DNA from: Delphinapterus leucas | Taxonomy: Eukaryota > Chordata > Mammalia > Artiodactyla > Monodontidae | Assembly: GCF_002288925.2 (NCBI RefSeq) | Contig: NW_022098057.1 | Coordinates: 64,409,641 to 64,473,640 of the forward strand | Direction of reading: 5' to 3' | Length of the DNA: 64,000 nucleotides | In this document: piece by piece, positions 1 through 9,735 of the stretch | Position numbering within the stretch: position 1 is the stretch's first letter | Layout: each line of letters begins with the position of its first letter | The notes under the pieces: model-generated | Seen by the model: the letters and a program-made list of their open reading frames with translations, nothing else | Databases searched by the model: none | Told to the model about the DNA's origin: nothing | Translations under genes and position numbers: made by a program

Positions 1-74
1 GGAGGATAGCAAGTTGGCTTCCTCCCCCGCCCATTTTCTGGGGGTATTCTAGGGATTGAGTGTGGATTTGTGTG

Positions 75-270
75 CTGACTCAGGTATTTATTCATTCCTT
101 CATTAAAGATTTATCAAGTACCTTTTCTATGTGAGGCAGGGGTACAAAGATAAGAGACACGGTCCCTTTTATGTTTGCAGGAAATTTACTATTTAGCGGG
201 AAGAGAGGCAAACAGGCAGAAATAGATCAATGTGAGCCTTGCTATAATAAGTAGCAAGAATAAAAGAATA
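75..270 (-). repeat. L2 LINE 3'-end fragment
   Basis: The pattern is the reverse complement of the L2 3' tail: ATTCATT-rich start, then a degenerate 'atttatcaagtaccttttctatgtg', then 'acacggtccc'. These blocks correspond to the well-known L2 motif that reads 'ctactatgtgccaggcac' in intact copies. It is heavily diverged, as expected for an element older than placental mammals. Confidence 0.55.
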
Positions 271-1919
271 AAAATGGGGCTTCTGGGTCAACCCTGGAAA
301 TTGCAGGAACGCTTTACTCTGAAGGTGGAAGAAAGAACATGAATTTTCCCAGCAGGTGATAGTGGGGTGAAGAGGGAAGCTATATCTGATATTTGGAAGA
401 AAATAAATTGACTGGGGCTGATTTAAGCAGAATACTTACTGGAAGGATATTAAATAGTTCACAGAATTGCCAGGAGGGCTGAAGCCACTTTTGGAAAATG
501 GGACAGGAGTAAGTTAGGCTAGGCAAAGCCCAAGATCAAGGCAGAATGACGCCACAGAGCAAGTTGGGTACAAACACTACTGTCGCCGCTGCTGAACAAT
601 TGTAAACCCCAATTGCAGCCCTGGTGCTGCTGCCCTTAGCAATCCCTGCAGCTGCCACTATGGCCTCTGCTCACCACCAGGGTGGATCCTTACCCTCCCT
701 GCTTCTTTGCATTAATCTCTCTGATTGAAAGTTGCGGGTGGGCACATCTGATTGGTTGGGCCTAGGTCACATGCTGCCTCTCTAGTGGCAAGGGAGTCTG
801 GGAAGCTAATAAGTGGCTTTTTTCAGCTTCTGTGATGGAGATGGGGGAAGGGGGAGCAAGGATGAATTAGAGTCTTACATGTAGATTCAAAAAGAGAGCC
901 AGTCCTCTAACTAGGAAGGGAATTCAAATGATAGGCAGTCCTCTTCTCCAAAGGAAGGGAGAAAGTGTTAAGGCAAAAGAAGGATTACGTACAGGTAATT
1001 GTATGTGAACATGTAAAAAGGTTCAAAGGCATGAGCCATCATACAGTGCTGGGAGGCCTTCTAATAAAAGGAGATGGGAGAGAAGAAAGGGAAGGCTGGG
1101 AAGGTAGACAGGGGACTTATTTTGAAGGCCTTTTGACTTTCCTGTTAGAAGAGTGTGGAAGATACATTTGGTTGCCCACTCAGTACCCATCCATCTTTCT
1201 TCCTTACCAGTGGAATTCTAATTTTGACTTAGGTAGCAATACACTCAGCTAAAAACACTTACTTCACTAGAATTCCTTGTAGCTAGTGGTAGCCATGTTA
1301 CACAGTGCACGTAAATGACATATAAACTGAGGGGTATTGTCTCTCCCCTTTCGAGCTGAATACTGATGTGAGGTCTGGAGATTTGGCAACCATATTAGGA
1401 CAATGAGACAACAAGCAGGGGATGAGGCCTATGCATTAAAAATGGCAAGCAGAAAGCTGGAAAGAGCCCTGTTCCCTGTTCCATCTGAGAATTGCCTGTT
1501 CCCAGATTTCTTGAGACAAACCCCTTATGTATTTAAGCCACTAGAGTTAGATTTTTCTGTTAGTTACTGCTGAATGTGATCCTGACTGAAAAAGGGAAGG
1601 AAATCAGCTAGGAAACTAGTACAGTCATTTATAAGTGACTTGAATGGGGGCAGAAGAGGAGGGGATTGGGCAGAGAGGAGGGACTGAAGATGTGAATGTG
1701 GTGAATGTGTATGCTCAGTCAAGTCTCAAATGGGATGGGGGCTGTGTGGATGGAATCTACTTCAGGTACCACAGAAAGCTATCCATAGCCTTAAGGTGTT
1801 AGGGAGCTCCATAAGAACACCTGGAAAGCATGGAGTGGGAGGGAGATTGTGAAAGTGGGCGAAGGGAGCAGAAAGGGGATGTGCAGGGTCTCAAAGACTA
1901 ACCTCATGATTTCCTTTTA

Positions 1920-2370
1920 TTACTAAAAAAAATACTGGATCAATATACACATTTTAGAAAACTCAGTTAAGCAAAAAACTATCTGTTAAGAAAATTAAAA
2001 TCCCCCAAATCCCACCACCCAGAGATAATAATTACTGCTAACATTTTGGTTATTTCTTTCCAGCCCCCATTCACTCTCTCTTTTTTTCTGCCATTGTTGC
2101 CACATAAACGGTTATATAACTGAATTGTTTAACAAAAATGTGATCATAATATATACTGTTTTCCAACCTGTTCGACTTTTTGCATTTAGCAATGTATTGG
2201 GAAAGTCTTCCCATGTCATTAATATCGTTTTAGTGGTTACATGCAGTGTTCCCTCATGTGGATCTACCTATCATACTTTAGAAGTTGAACTTTTAAAAGT
2301 TTTTATTATCTCCCATTTCACACCACTTTTGGATGTGGTGGGGGAACCGTTGAAGGTGATTCTGGGATGG
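1920..2370. repeat. Ancient LINE-derived fragment (L1M/HAL1-like, family uncertain)
   Basis: The block combines 'cccaccacccagagataat', 'gctaacattttggttattt' and 'cattaatatcgttttagtg', a series of short motifs that recurs in old mammalian LINE 3' regions. Similar motifs recur near 46570-46860 in this window. It contains an 85-codon open frame that I regard as chance. Orientation was not resolved. Confidence 0.4.
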
Positions 2371-2705
2371 AAGGAGAGGTAGCATTAGCCTTGCCATCAG
2401 TTTTAATGAGATGATATCTTGTTCTGGCTGTGATAGCCTGAAAATTCCCGCCAATATTTATCTTCATTTTATTTTTATTTTGTGAACAAGGAACAAGATT
2501 CTAAAACCGTTAGTTACTATTTAGTATAAAGGGAATAAAGGCTATTCCCACTAGCGTAAACAGCGTATGTTTACAGCACTGACATTTACTGGCTTTTCTT
2601 TGAGACATTTAACTTCTCTGCAGTCGGGCCATTTAGCGGGCAGATAGGGGAAATACAGAGGGAAGAGTACGGATTATCGTATGACAGCATCTGTTGGAAG
2701 TGGGT

Positions 2706-2711
2706 AAAAAA
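2706..2711 (-). terminator. RNA polymerase III terminator of the tRNA-Ser gene
   Basis: A run of six A on the plus strand is TTTTTT on the tRNA strand, about 15 nt past the 3' end of the mature tRNA. Pol III stops at four or more T, so this is the expected termination site. An earlier four-A run (of the 'gaaaagg' type) on the tRNA strand is purine and does not act as a terminator. Confidence 0.8.
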
Positions 2712-2725
2712 GCTTCCTCCTTTTC

Positions 2726-2807
2726 CGCAGCGAGCAGGGTTCGAACCTGCGCGGGGAGACCCCATTGGATTTCAAGTCCAACGCCTTAACCACTCGGCCA
2801 TCGCTGC
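2726..2807 (-). tRNA. tRNA-Ser (anticodon UGA)
   Basis: An 82-nt cytosolic serine tRNA decoding UCA and, by wobble, related UCN codons. On the minus strand it begins GCAGCGATGGCCGAGTGG, giving the class II tRNA-Ser acceptor stem and A box. The anticodon TGA is read from plus-strand 2772-2774 within the loop CUUGAAA. The long variable arm (GGGGTCTCCCC) is typical of serine tRNAs. The T arm has the perfect stem GCAGG/CCTGC around TTCGAAC, and the B box is GGTTCGAACCC. No CCA is encoded and there is no intron, both normal for this gene. A T6 terminator follows. There are no mismatches in the stems I checked, so the gene is probably functional rather than a SINE-like pseudogene. It sits at the edge of a CpG-rich block, which fits an active tRNA gene. 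Confidence 0.97.
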
Positions 2808-3099
2808 CACGGTGTGGAACAGAAGGCGGAAACACTTTAGTGTGAAAACAACTGGGCACATGCGCACCAGCCTCACAAGTGGGCGGGGCTTACAACCTCC
2901 GCGAGCTCTGCTGTGTGAGAGGTGGCTGAGGCTGACTGCCCAAATTGCGGGAATTACCCTGTGAACGCGAGGAAATAATAGAAACTCCCTTAAGTAGTTT
3001 AAGTAAACGCCTTTAAAGGCGAGTCTTAGAAGCCCTTCCCTGCGCTCGGAAAATCGAAAGTCGCAACCCTGCTTGGCTTCTGGTCTCTGACCTGGTTTT

Positions 3100-3250
3100 T
3101 GCTCTCCCGCTTCCTCACTACGTCACCGAGAAAACTGTGAAACAAAGATTCGTTTCGCTCAGTGCTCCGGGCCCGCGCCCTGGAAAGTTTCTGCGTCTCC
3201 AGCTGCGTTTGCCGCGTAGGTCGCGTCGAGCTCTCCTCCGAGAGGGAGGT
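3100..3250 (+). other. Putative non-coding first exon ending at a GTGAGT donor
   Basis: The segment lies in the CpG-rich block downstream of the CRE-like site and ends with 'ggaggt|gtgagtgaag', close to the consensus donor. It has no ATG-initiated reading frame of note, so it would be 5' UTR. Its start is a guess from the position of the CRE-like element. I could not find a matching downstream exon with confidence, so this stays speculative. Confidence 0.25.
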
Positions 3251-3494
3251 GTGAGTGAAGGCGTGAGGAGTCGGCCGCTGCCCGTGGGCTCGCTTCTCGC
3301 AGGCTCCTGCTCATTCAGTCATCTTTCATTCTTCTCCCCACATTGACTCTCTCGTTGCTGAGCCCTACTGGAAGAAATCGTGTCCCGAGTGTTTCCCAAG
3401 CTTTCTCAAGTGATGGGGAGACTTGCAGGTGGTTTGAGAACAAAGTTCTGTGCATTAGGTCTGCATTTTACCTTTAAATGACATTAATTTCCTC

Positions 3495-3670
3495 CCTTGT
3501 TAAGTGTAGCTACTGCGCTAGGTGCTTTATTTACGTTATTTCGTTAAAGTTCTCAGAACCGGGTAGGTCTGTACTATGGTCGCTCACCTCAGAGAATGAG
3601 GCGGGGAACGAGGCACGAGAATTGGCGCCGGTGATAACCAGGGCGCACGCGCAGCTCCGTAGCACGTGGC
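3495..3670 (+). repeat. MIR SINE embedded in the CpG-rich block
   Basis: The stretch follows the order of the MIR 3' half: 'gcgctaggtgctttattta', then 'gttatttcgttaaagttctc', then 'gggtaggtctgtactatgg', then a degenerate 'cagagaatgag' matching the 'gatgaggaaactgag' core. About 17 CpG dinucleotides are still present, unusual for so old an element. Confidence 0.6.
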
Positions 3671-4638
3671 GCCCCGAGAGCAGCAAGTTGTTTGTTGATG
3701 GAAGATTTCCAGAAAACAGTAGGGGCCTTTTACTATTTTAAGTATTTGTAACTGTTCAGGGGAACTTCTCCATCTTTCTCATAATGTTACATTTCATATT
3801 AAGGCAGGAAGGCAAATCCTTGACCTTGGGAAGGCCAGATATTAAGTGACCTCACTTGATATTTGGGTGAATTTTCTTGAGACTCTTAAGTACCGTTTCT
3901 CTTAACTAAATAAAGGTGCTAAGTGTCTAGATCCATTTAATTGTGGAAGGAGAGCAAAATACCTGGGAATTTTAAGAATAAGTTTTATCTAATTTGAGAT
4001 TTTGCTTTTAGAAATTTTCTCTTTTTGTTTTTAATTTGGCAGAGCTACACGTGTGGTCTCCATTTCTCTATGAATATTATATGGGAGCAATGTTATTCCT
4101 GACATTCCCAGGCATAAATTTTATCTATATGAACATTACTTGCACTTTTCCAATAGGAAACTATCCAAGAAGAAGTAAAGTTTTGTCTTTTTTCTTTTTA
4201 TCTCTTAGATTCTATGTGTGTTGAGATAACCTATAATTAATCTTACTATTTCATTAGTTGTATCTTGAAGTCTTTTAAAAATTCCTATCTTCTGTGCAGT
4301 TGAAGGATAATATTTAACGGAAAGTTCTATTACTCTTCCTTAACTTCTCCTTCCTCTTTTAAGAATTTTCTTCACTTGCCTAAAAGCTTGACAGTAATGG
4401 GAATTGATTATGGTTAAAATAGTTCAATCAGAAATTCTACTGAGGTTTTTTTTTTTTTTTGGTGAGGGGAAAGGAAGACAGCAAAGGAAAAGAATATATT
4501 ACAAAGTTAATGTGTATTTGGTAAGAACAATTGTGATTAATTTTTCTTTGCAGCGTTTCAAAAGTGAAATGCCTAGATTTAACATTTAACTTTCAGCTTA
4601 TTTGAGTTATTGTAGGCTTTAAAAAAAATCAAATTGCC

Positions 4639-4859
4639 TTTTTTTTTTTTTTTTTTTTTTTTTTGCGGTACGGGGGCCTCTCACTTTTGTGGCCTCTCCC
4701 GTTGGGGAGCGCAGGCTCCGGACGCGCAGGCTCAGCGGCCATGGCTCACGGGCCTAGCCGCTCCGCGGCATGTGGGATCTTCCCAGACTGGGGCACAAAC
4801 CCGTGTCCCCTGCATCGGCAGGCAGACTCTCTCAACCACTGCGCCACCAGGGAAGCCCT
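4639..4859 (-). repeat. CHR-family SINE (short CpG-rich subtype)
   Basis: It begins with a 26-T run (the element's A tail on the other strand), then 'gcggtacgggggcctctca', and ends in 'ccaccagggaagccct', the reverse complement of the tRNA-derived head. The central 'ggcatgtgggatcttccca' block matches the other short copies in the window near 21.6, 36.1, 49.9 and 55.7 kb. Open frames of 67-115 codons across it are chance translations of the GC-rich SINE. Confidence 0.9.
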
Positions 4860-4869
4860 CCCCTAGAAT

Positions 4870-5010
4870 TTTAATAAATCAGAATTTTAATGGTGGAAGA
4901 AACATTAAAGCTAGTCCAATCCTTTTATTTACAGATAAGAAACTGTGGCCCATGAGTGGTTGCCCAAGGTCACATAGCTAATTAGTGGCAGATTCAAGAC
5001 TATAATTTGT
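4870..5010 (+). repeat. MIR SINE fragment
   Basis: It contains 'tttacagataagaaactgtgg', then 'gcccaaggtcacatagcta', then 'agtggcagattcaagac', the conserved MIR core and flank in the correct order on the plus strand. Confidence 0.8.
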
Positions 5011-5359
5011 TATATTAGCCTAGCGTTCATGCTAGATTTTGTTGCCCTCATGTATTCTTTGTTAGTCTCTGGCTCAGTGGCATGTAGATCTAGAAGTGTG
5101 TATATGGCAGTAGAGGGAGCCAACGGCAGGGGAGAGTTGTGAGTTGAATGTTGAAAGCCTATGAGATGTCAGATGCTGAATATATTGTGGTGGATGATTT
5201 TTGTTCTTTTTTCCAGTATCCATCCTCCCAACGGGTAATGACACTTCAATTGCACTTAAGGAGGACCACCCCTCACCACTGGATGCAAACTTACTTCGCC
5301 TGTTTATCAAGGTATCCCACCCACCCTGCTCTGGGTAAGGGGTGGGCATGTGACTTATA

Positions 5360-5875
5360 TTGATTTTCTGTTGTTGCATAATAAATTACCACAAACTTAG
5401 TGGCATAAAACAACATGAATTTATTATCTTACAGTTTCTGTGGTTCAGGAGTGTTGTCGTGGGTTGACTGTGTCCTCTGCTCAGGGTCTTCTACCAGTTT
5501 TCAAGGGGCTGACTGGGACTTTGGTCTCATGTAAGGCTTGGGGGTCTCTTCGAAGATCACTACTTGTTACCAGAATTCAGTTCTTGTGGTTGCAGGACTT
5601 GTTGGCTGTCAGTGGAGGACCTTTTTGAGTTCCTAGAGGCTTCCCATTGTACCTTGCCATGTGGCCTTCTCTACAGCATGGTAGTTGGCTTCTTCAAGGC
5701 AGCAGGAGAATTGCTCTCTAGTCTAGTACAGTAGAGTTTTATATAATATGATGTAATCACAGCGGTGACTATTCATCATATCACAAATCCTGCTCAAGCG
5801 AGGAGGATTATATAGGCTGTGTACAGGATGGGCAGGGATCTTGGGGGTTATCTTTGAATCCTGCCCACCACACAA
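5360..5875 (-). repeat. MLT1-type LTR (ERVL-MaLR), minus orientation
   Basis: It opens with 'gttgttgcataataaatta', 'ccacaaacttagtggcataa' and 'atttattatcttacag', the reverse complement of the MaLR LTR 3' end with its polyadenylation region. It closes near 'aatcctgcccaccacac'. It is an old, solo-type LTR with no internal gag/pol visible next to it. It appears to have inserted into an older repeat, since flanking phrases ('gtgggcatgtgactta' before, 'caagctgggccagtcagag' after) read as one broken unit. The subfamily was not determined. Confidence 0.7.
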
Positions 5876-7436
5876 CTCAAGCTGGGCCAGTCAGAGTCTC
5901 TCAGAATCCCTGTTCTTGCCATTACACGATTGTATTTTTATGGGCACCCCCCTACACAACACACTCACATAGTAACCAGTGAGAGGTGATCAGAGTGTGG
6001 AAATTTAAACTTAGCTGCCTTGTATGCTTTTGTACTTGATTTGGAAGGAGTAGAGTTGGCAACAGCTGCAGAGTTTGAGAGGCTTAGCCACCATTGACGA
6101 TTCTTGATTTTAATTCTATATTGATTGGAGAATAACCCTAGCTGTACATTTGTGACAATATATATAAGGGGCTTAGTTCAGGTTAGACAAAAAAAATTAC
6201 TAAGTTGTTGGCAACAAAACCCTCATGAAGATTTAGTTGTTAAATTACAGGCATCATGAAAAGCGATGGAAATGATTATCATGGAATTACTACATTGCAA
6301 ATGACTGTACTTTTGAAGTCTAAGTAATTAGTTGTGGATTGCTTTTTGGTCATTATATTGCTTATACATACATGTTTTAAGAAGACTGGAGATTTATCCT
6401 AGTCAGGACTAGAGCAGCTTATTTATAGGATTTTCCTACCTAATCAGTCCTCTAATGCCATGACCAATTAAGAAATACAATCAAGATTGATGGAATCCTC
6501 TTTCCTTAAAGGATATGATGCCGGTGTGATATTCAGCCTTGAGTTCTCCAAGGTAGTATCCACTGATTTTGGAACAGCAGAGATCCGGACCTACCAAAGA
6601 CATCTTAATATACTGCCCAGTTAAATATCAAAAGGGCAGAATAAATTTATTAAGGATGAGATCTTATACCCAGCTTATTTATAAGAACTGAATTGATGCC
6701 TTATAAAACTCTCTGGACTGGTTCTATCTATAGAATTGATGGTTCTGGGGTTTCCAGGTGGTTTATTTATAAAGACAACTGAAATTATAAACAGAGATCG
6801 TAAAAATAATTTTAAGAATTATATCAAAATACAGGTATGATCATTGGATTATGGTTAAAATTGACTGGGAAACAACTAGACTCACAGACCAGTTTTTTTT
6901 TTTTTTTCAGACCAGTTTTCTTATAACTTTAAGGAATTATAACTGTAACACTGTCCTGCTTCTTTATAAAAGAATGCTGTCTGTTATTAATTCTTATTTC
7001 TCTTTGGGGCTATTAAATTATATAGGAAAATCAAGTGTTGACCTTAGGGAGTTCATCTGTGCTCACACATTAAATATACAAACATGTCTCCTAAAGCCAT
7101 GTTTTGGGAGTTTTTGTTGAATAGCAATACATAACTAATGAATTCAGTCCCCCCACCCCGTAACTAGATTCCTTTGCTCTCCCTTCCATGTTTCTATCAA
7201 ATGTTTCCTGTTCACCCAGCATGTGGGAGAGTACTCATGATTCATGAAAATGCCTAGTACAGTGCTTAATTTTTTAGTAGGTACTTGATACTTGATAGTT
7301 CTCTTTTTATTATGAAAATAATATAATAATGTTGATAAAAAGTTTGAAAAAATAGAAAAAACTCAACCTGACCCACCTAAGCCTTCTTTTTGTTTTGTAT
7401 TTCTACTTTGTCTTTCTCCTTATACTTACATATGTT
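5876..7436. other. Gene-free stretch, mostly unclassified, AT-rich
   Basis: No exon or RNA gene is supported. About 7140-7300 carries weak L2-like 3'-end wording ('atgcctagtacagtgctta' and 'agtaggtacttgat'). The remainder shows no repeat that I recognise. A poly-T tract lies at 6892-6908 within a chance 89-codon frame. Confidence 0.4.
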
Positions 7437-7447
7437 TTTGCATAGTT

Positions 7448-7761
7448 TTTTTTTTTTAAAGGAATTTTGCCTTTTTTTAAAAAAATTTTATTTATTTATG
7501 GCTGTGCTGGCTCTTCGTTTCTGTGCAAGGGCTTTCTCTAGCTGCGGCAAGTGGGGGCCACTCCTCAACGCGGTGCGCGGGCCTCTCACTATCGCGGCCT
7601 CTCTTGTTGCAGAGGACAGGCTCCAGATGCGCAGGCTCAGTAATTGTGGCTCACGGGGCTAGTTGCTCCGCGGCATGTGGGATCCTCCCAGACCAGGGCT
7701 CGAAACTGTGTCGCCTGCATTGGCAGGCAGACTCTTAACCACTGCGACACCAGGGAAGCCC
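7448..7761 (-). repeat. CHR-family SINE (long subtype)
   Basis: It runs from an A-tail complement ('tttatttatttatggctgtg') through 'gggctttctctagctgcgg' and 'ggcatgtgggatcctccca' to 'ccagggaagcc'. A target-site duplication TTTGCATAGTT flanks it at 7437-7447 and 7762-7772. A poly-T/A-rich tract at its tail side suggests a rearranged or extended tail. Confidence 0.85.
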
Positions 7762-7789
7762 TTTGCATAGTTCTAATTGTGTGTGTTTG

Positions 7790-8175
7790 ATGGTTTTTCT
7801 GCTTTTCTTTTATAGAGGTAGATTCATGTAACATAAAATTGACCATTTTAACCGTTAAAGTGTACACTGCAGGGGCTTCCAGTACATTCATGATGTGCAA
7901 CCATCACCATTATCTACTACAGAACATTTTCATCATTCTAGAAGGAGACCCTGTACCCATTAAGCACTCATTCCCCACTTCTCCACTCTCTCCATTCTCT
8001 GGCAATCACTAATCTGTTTTCTGCCTCTATGGGTTTGCCTGCTCTGTACATTGCATATAAATGGAATCATATGATGTGTGGATTTTTGTGTCCAGGTTTT
8101 TACTTAGCATGATGTTTTCAAGGTTCATATGTGGTTATACAATGTATCACTACTTCATTTCTTTATTTTTATGTG
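7790..8175 (-). repeat. Ancient L1M 3'-end fragment
   Basis: The phrases 'gtaacataaaattgaccatt', 'gtacattcatgatgtgcaac' and 'catcaccattatctacta' are the reverse complement of an old L1M 3' UTR, followed by the 3' end of ORF2 ('ataaatggaatcatatgatg'). An equivalent segment starts again at about 8200, so two separate L1 3' ends are adjacent. Confidence 0.75.
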
Positions 8176-8652
8176 TTTGTTTTGACAATAATTTACTGTG
8201 TTGCCTTTAAAAATTGTGATGAAATATGCATAACATAAAATATGCCATTTTAACTATTTTTAAGTGTACAATTGAGGGGCATTGAGTACAATTACAGTGT
8301 TGTACAACCATCACCACTATCCATTTCCAGAACTTTTTCATCATTCCAAATGGAAATTCAGTACCTATTAAATATTCTTCCCTCCCTCCAGCCCCTGGTA
8401 ACCTCTGTTCTCCTTTCTGTCTGTATAGGTATCTCGTATAAGTAGAATCATACCATATTTATCCTTTTGTGTCTGGCTTATTTCACTTAATATTTCCAAG
8501 GTTTATCCATCTTGCAGCATGTATCATAATTTCCTTTCTTTTTTGGCAGAATAATATTCCATTGTATGTGTATAGCACCACATTTTGTTTATCCATTTGT
8601 CTAATGATGGATACTTGGGTTGTTTCTATCTTTTGCTTGTTGTGAATAACGC

Positions 8653-8802
8653 TGCTGTCAACATTGGTGTACAAGTATCACTTCATTTCTTTTTAAGGTT
8701 GAATAATATTCCATTGAATAGGTATACTGCTGTCAACATTGGTGTACAAGTATCACTTCATTTCTTTTTAAGGTTGAATAATATTCCATTGAATAGGTAT
8801 AC
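8653..8802. repeat. 75-bp tandem duplication inside an old L1
   Basis: Copy 1 is 8653-8727 and copy 2 is 8728-8802. Both begin 'tgctgtcaacattggtgtac' and end 'ttgaataggtatac', and I see no mismatch between them. The length is a multiple of three, so the overlapping 85-codon frame shows a 25-residue repeat; this frame is not a real gene. Identity within an otherwise decayed L1 means the duplication is much younger than the L1. Confidence 0.95.
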
Positions 8803-9235
8803 TGCATCTCACCATTGGGTTGTTTCTACTTTTGGGCTATAATTATGAATAATGCTGCTATGAGCATTCATGTACAAGAATTTGAACATCTGTTTTCAGT
8901 TCTCGTGGGTAGATACCTAGGATTGGAATTGTGGGGTCATAGGGTACTTTTATTTTTAACTCTTTGAGGAACTGCCAAACTGTTTTCCAGTGCCTGCATC
9001 ATTTTACACTCCCATCAGCAATGTATGAGGGTTCCAATTTTTCTACATTCTAACCAACACTTACTTTCCATTTTTAAAAACTGTAGCATCTTTGTAGGTA
9101 TGAAGTGGTATCTCCCTGTAGGTTAGATTTGTGTTTCCCTAATGACTAATGATGTTGAGCTATTTCCATGTGCTTATTGGCCATTAGTATATCTCCTTTG
9201 AAGAAATGTCTATGTAACTCCTTTGCCTATTTTTT

Positions 9236-9693
9236 AAAATCAAAAAATTAATTGATATATAACATTGTGTAGGTTTAAGGTATACAGTGTGTTGATTTGA
9301 TACATTTATATATTGCAATATGATTACCATCATAGCATTAACTTATATCTCTATAACATCACGTAATTATTATTTCATTTTTTATGGTGGGAAAAATTAA
9401 GATCTAGTCCCTTTGAAATCTGTAATACAGTGTGTTTCCTATAGTCACTATGTTGTGCATTAGATCTTCAGGACTTATTTATCTACTAGTTGCAAGTTTG
9501 TTCCCTTAAATAACATCTCCCCAATTTCCCTACCCCCAGCCCCTGGTAACAACTATTCTAGTCTCTATTTTCATGAATACAGCTTTAAAAATATTCCACA
9601 TATTAGTGATATCATACAGTATTTGTCTTTCTCTGTCTGAGAAAGACATTACTTAACATTATGCCCTCAAGGGCCATCTGTGTTGTCACAGAT
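9236..9693 (-). repeat. Nested L1 3'-end fragment with target-site duplication
   Basis: It contains 'attaattgatatataacatt', 'gtatacagtgtgttgatttg' and 'attaccatcatagcattaac', a minus-strand L1 3' UTR of a different subfamily from the surrounding copy. It is bracketed by TCCTTTGCC(T/C)ATTTTT at 9219-9235 and 9694-9709 (one mismatch), so it inserted into the older L1. Confidence 0.7.
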
Positions 9694-9735
9694 TCCTTTG
9701 CCCATTTTTGAACTAGATTTTTGTGGAGTTCCTTT

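Larger units (their letters stand above)
1..2725. other. Intergenic stretch without a gene; old LINE and other repeat debris
   Basis: No coding exon or RNA gene is visible here. About 75-270 resembles the reverse complement of an L2 LINE 3' end (Attcatt-rich start, 'gtacaaagataagagacacgg' type core). About 1150-1600 looks like a diverged LTR or DNA-transposon remnant; its end contains 'atttaagccactagagtta', typical of old MaLR-like LTR ends. About 1920-2370 resembles the 3' region of an old L1M/HAL1-type LINE ('cccaccacccagagataat'). The longest open frames (85-95 codons) have no protein-like features and lie in these repeats. Family assignments are by eye and uncertain. Confidence 0.55.
2830..3720. 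promoter_or_regulatory. CpG-rich block (probable CpG island and Pol II promoter)
   Basis: CpG dinucleotides are dense here and rare in the rest of the window outside young SINEs. Within it are a GC box (gtgggcggggc near 2879-2889, an Sp1-type site), a CRE-like TACGTCAC near 3119-3126, and many CGCG-containing words between 3150 and 3330. A strong splice donor (gtgagt at 3251-3256) faces the plus strand, suggesting a non-coding first exon of roughly 3100-3250. The block starts about 25 bp from the 5' end of the minus-strand tRNA gene, so the two would be divergently arranged. The promoter call is inference: no transcription data are available, and the transcription start cannot be fixed by eye. 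Confidence 0.6.
8200..9735 (-). repeat. Ancient L1M fragment (3' UTR and end of ORF2), interrupted
   Basis: Starting at the 3' UTR ('aacataaaatatgccatttt'), it continues through reverse-complement ORF2 C-terminal sequence ('ataatattccattgtatgtg', 'gggttgtttctatcttttgc', 'gaggaactgccaaactgttt') to 'aatgactaatgatgttgagc'. It carries a 75-bp exact tandem duplication at 8653-8802 and is split by another LINE piece at 9236-9693. No frame is intact. Confidence 0.75.

Noticed and set aside
2674..2859. 61-codon frame over the tRNA
   Set aside because: It overlaps the tRNA gene on the same strand and is not conserved-looking; the tRNA explains the sequence.
3478..3741. 87-codon frame in the CpG-rich block
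   Set aside because: It runs through a MIR element; there is no splice or start support, and a non-coding first exon is more likely.
4634..4981. 115-codon GC-rich frame
   Set aside because: Translation of a CHR SINE and its poly-T; the same peptide pattern recurs at every SINE copy (21.5, 36.0, 49.8 and 55.6 kb).
8585..8842. Small protein with a 25-residue perfect repeat
   Set aside because: It is produced by a 75-bp tandem duplication inside a decayed L1 and has no start context or family.
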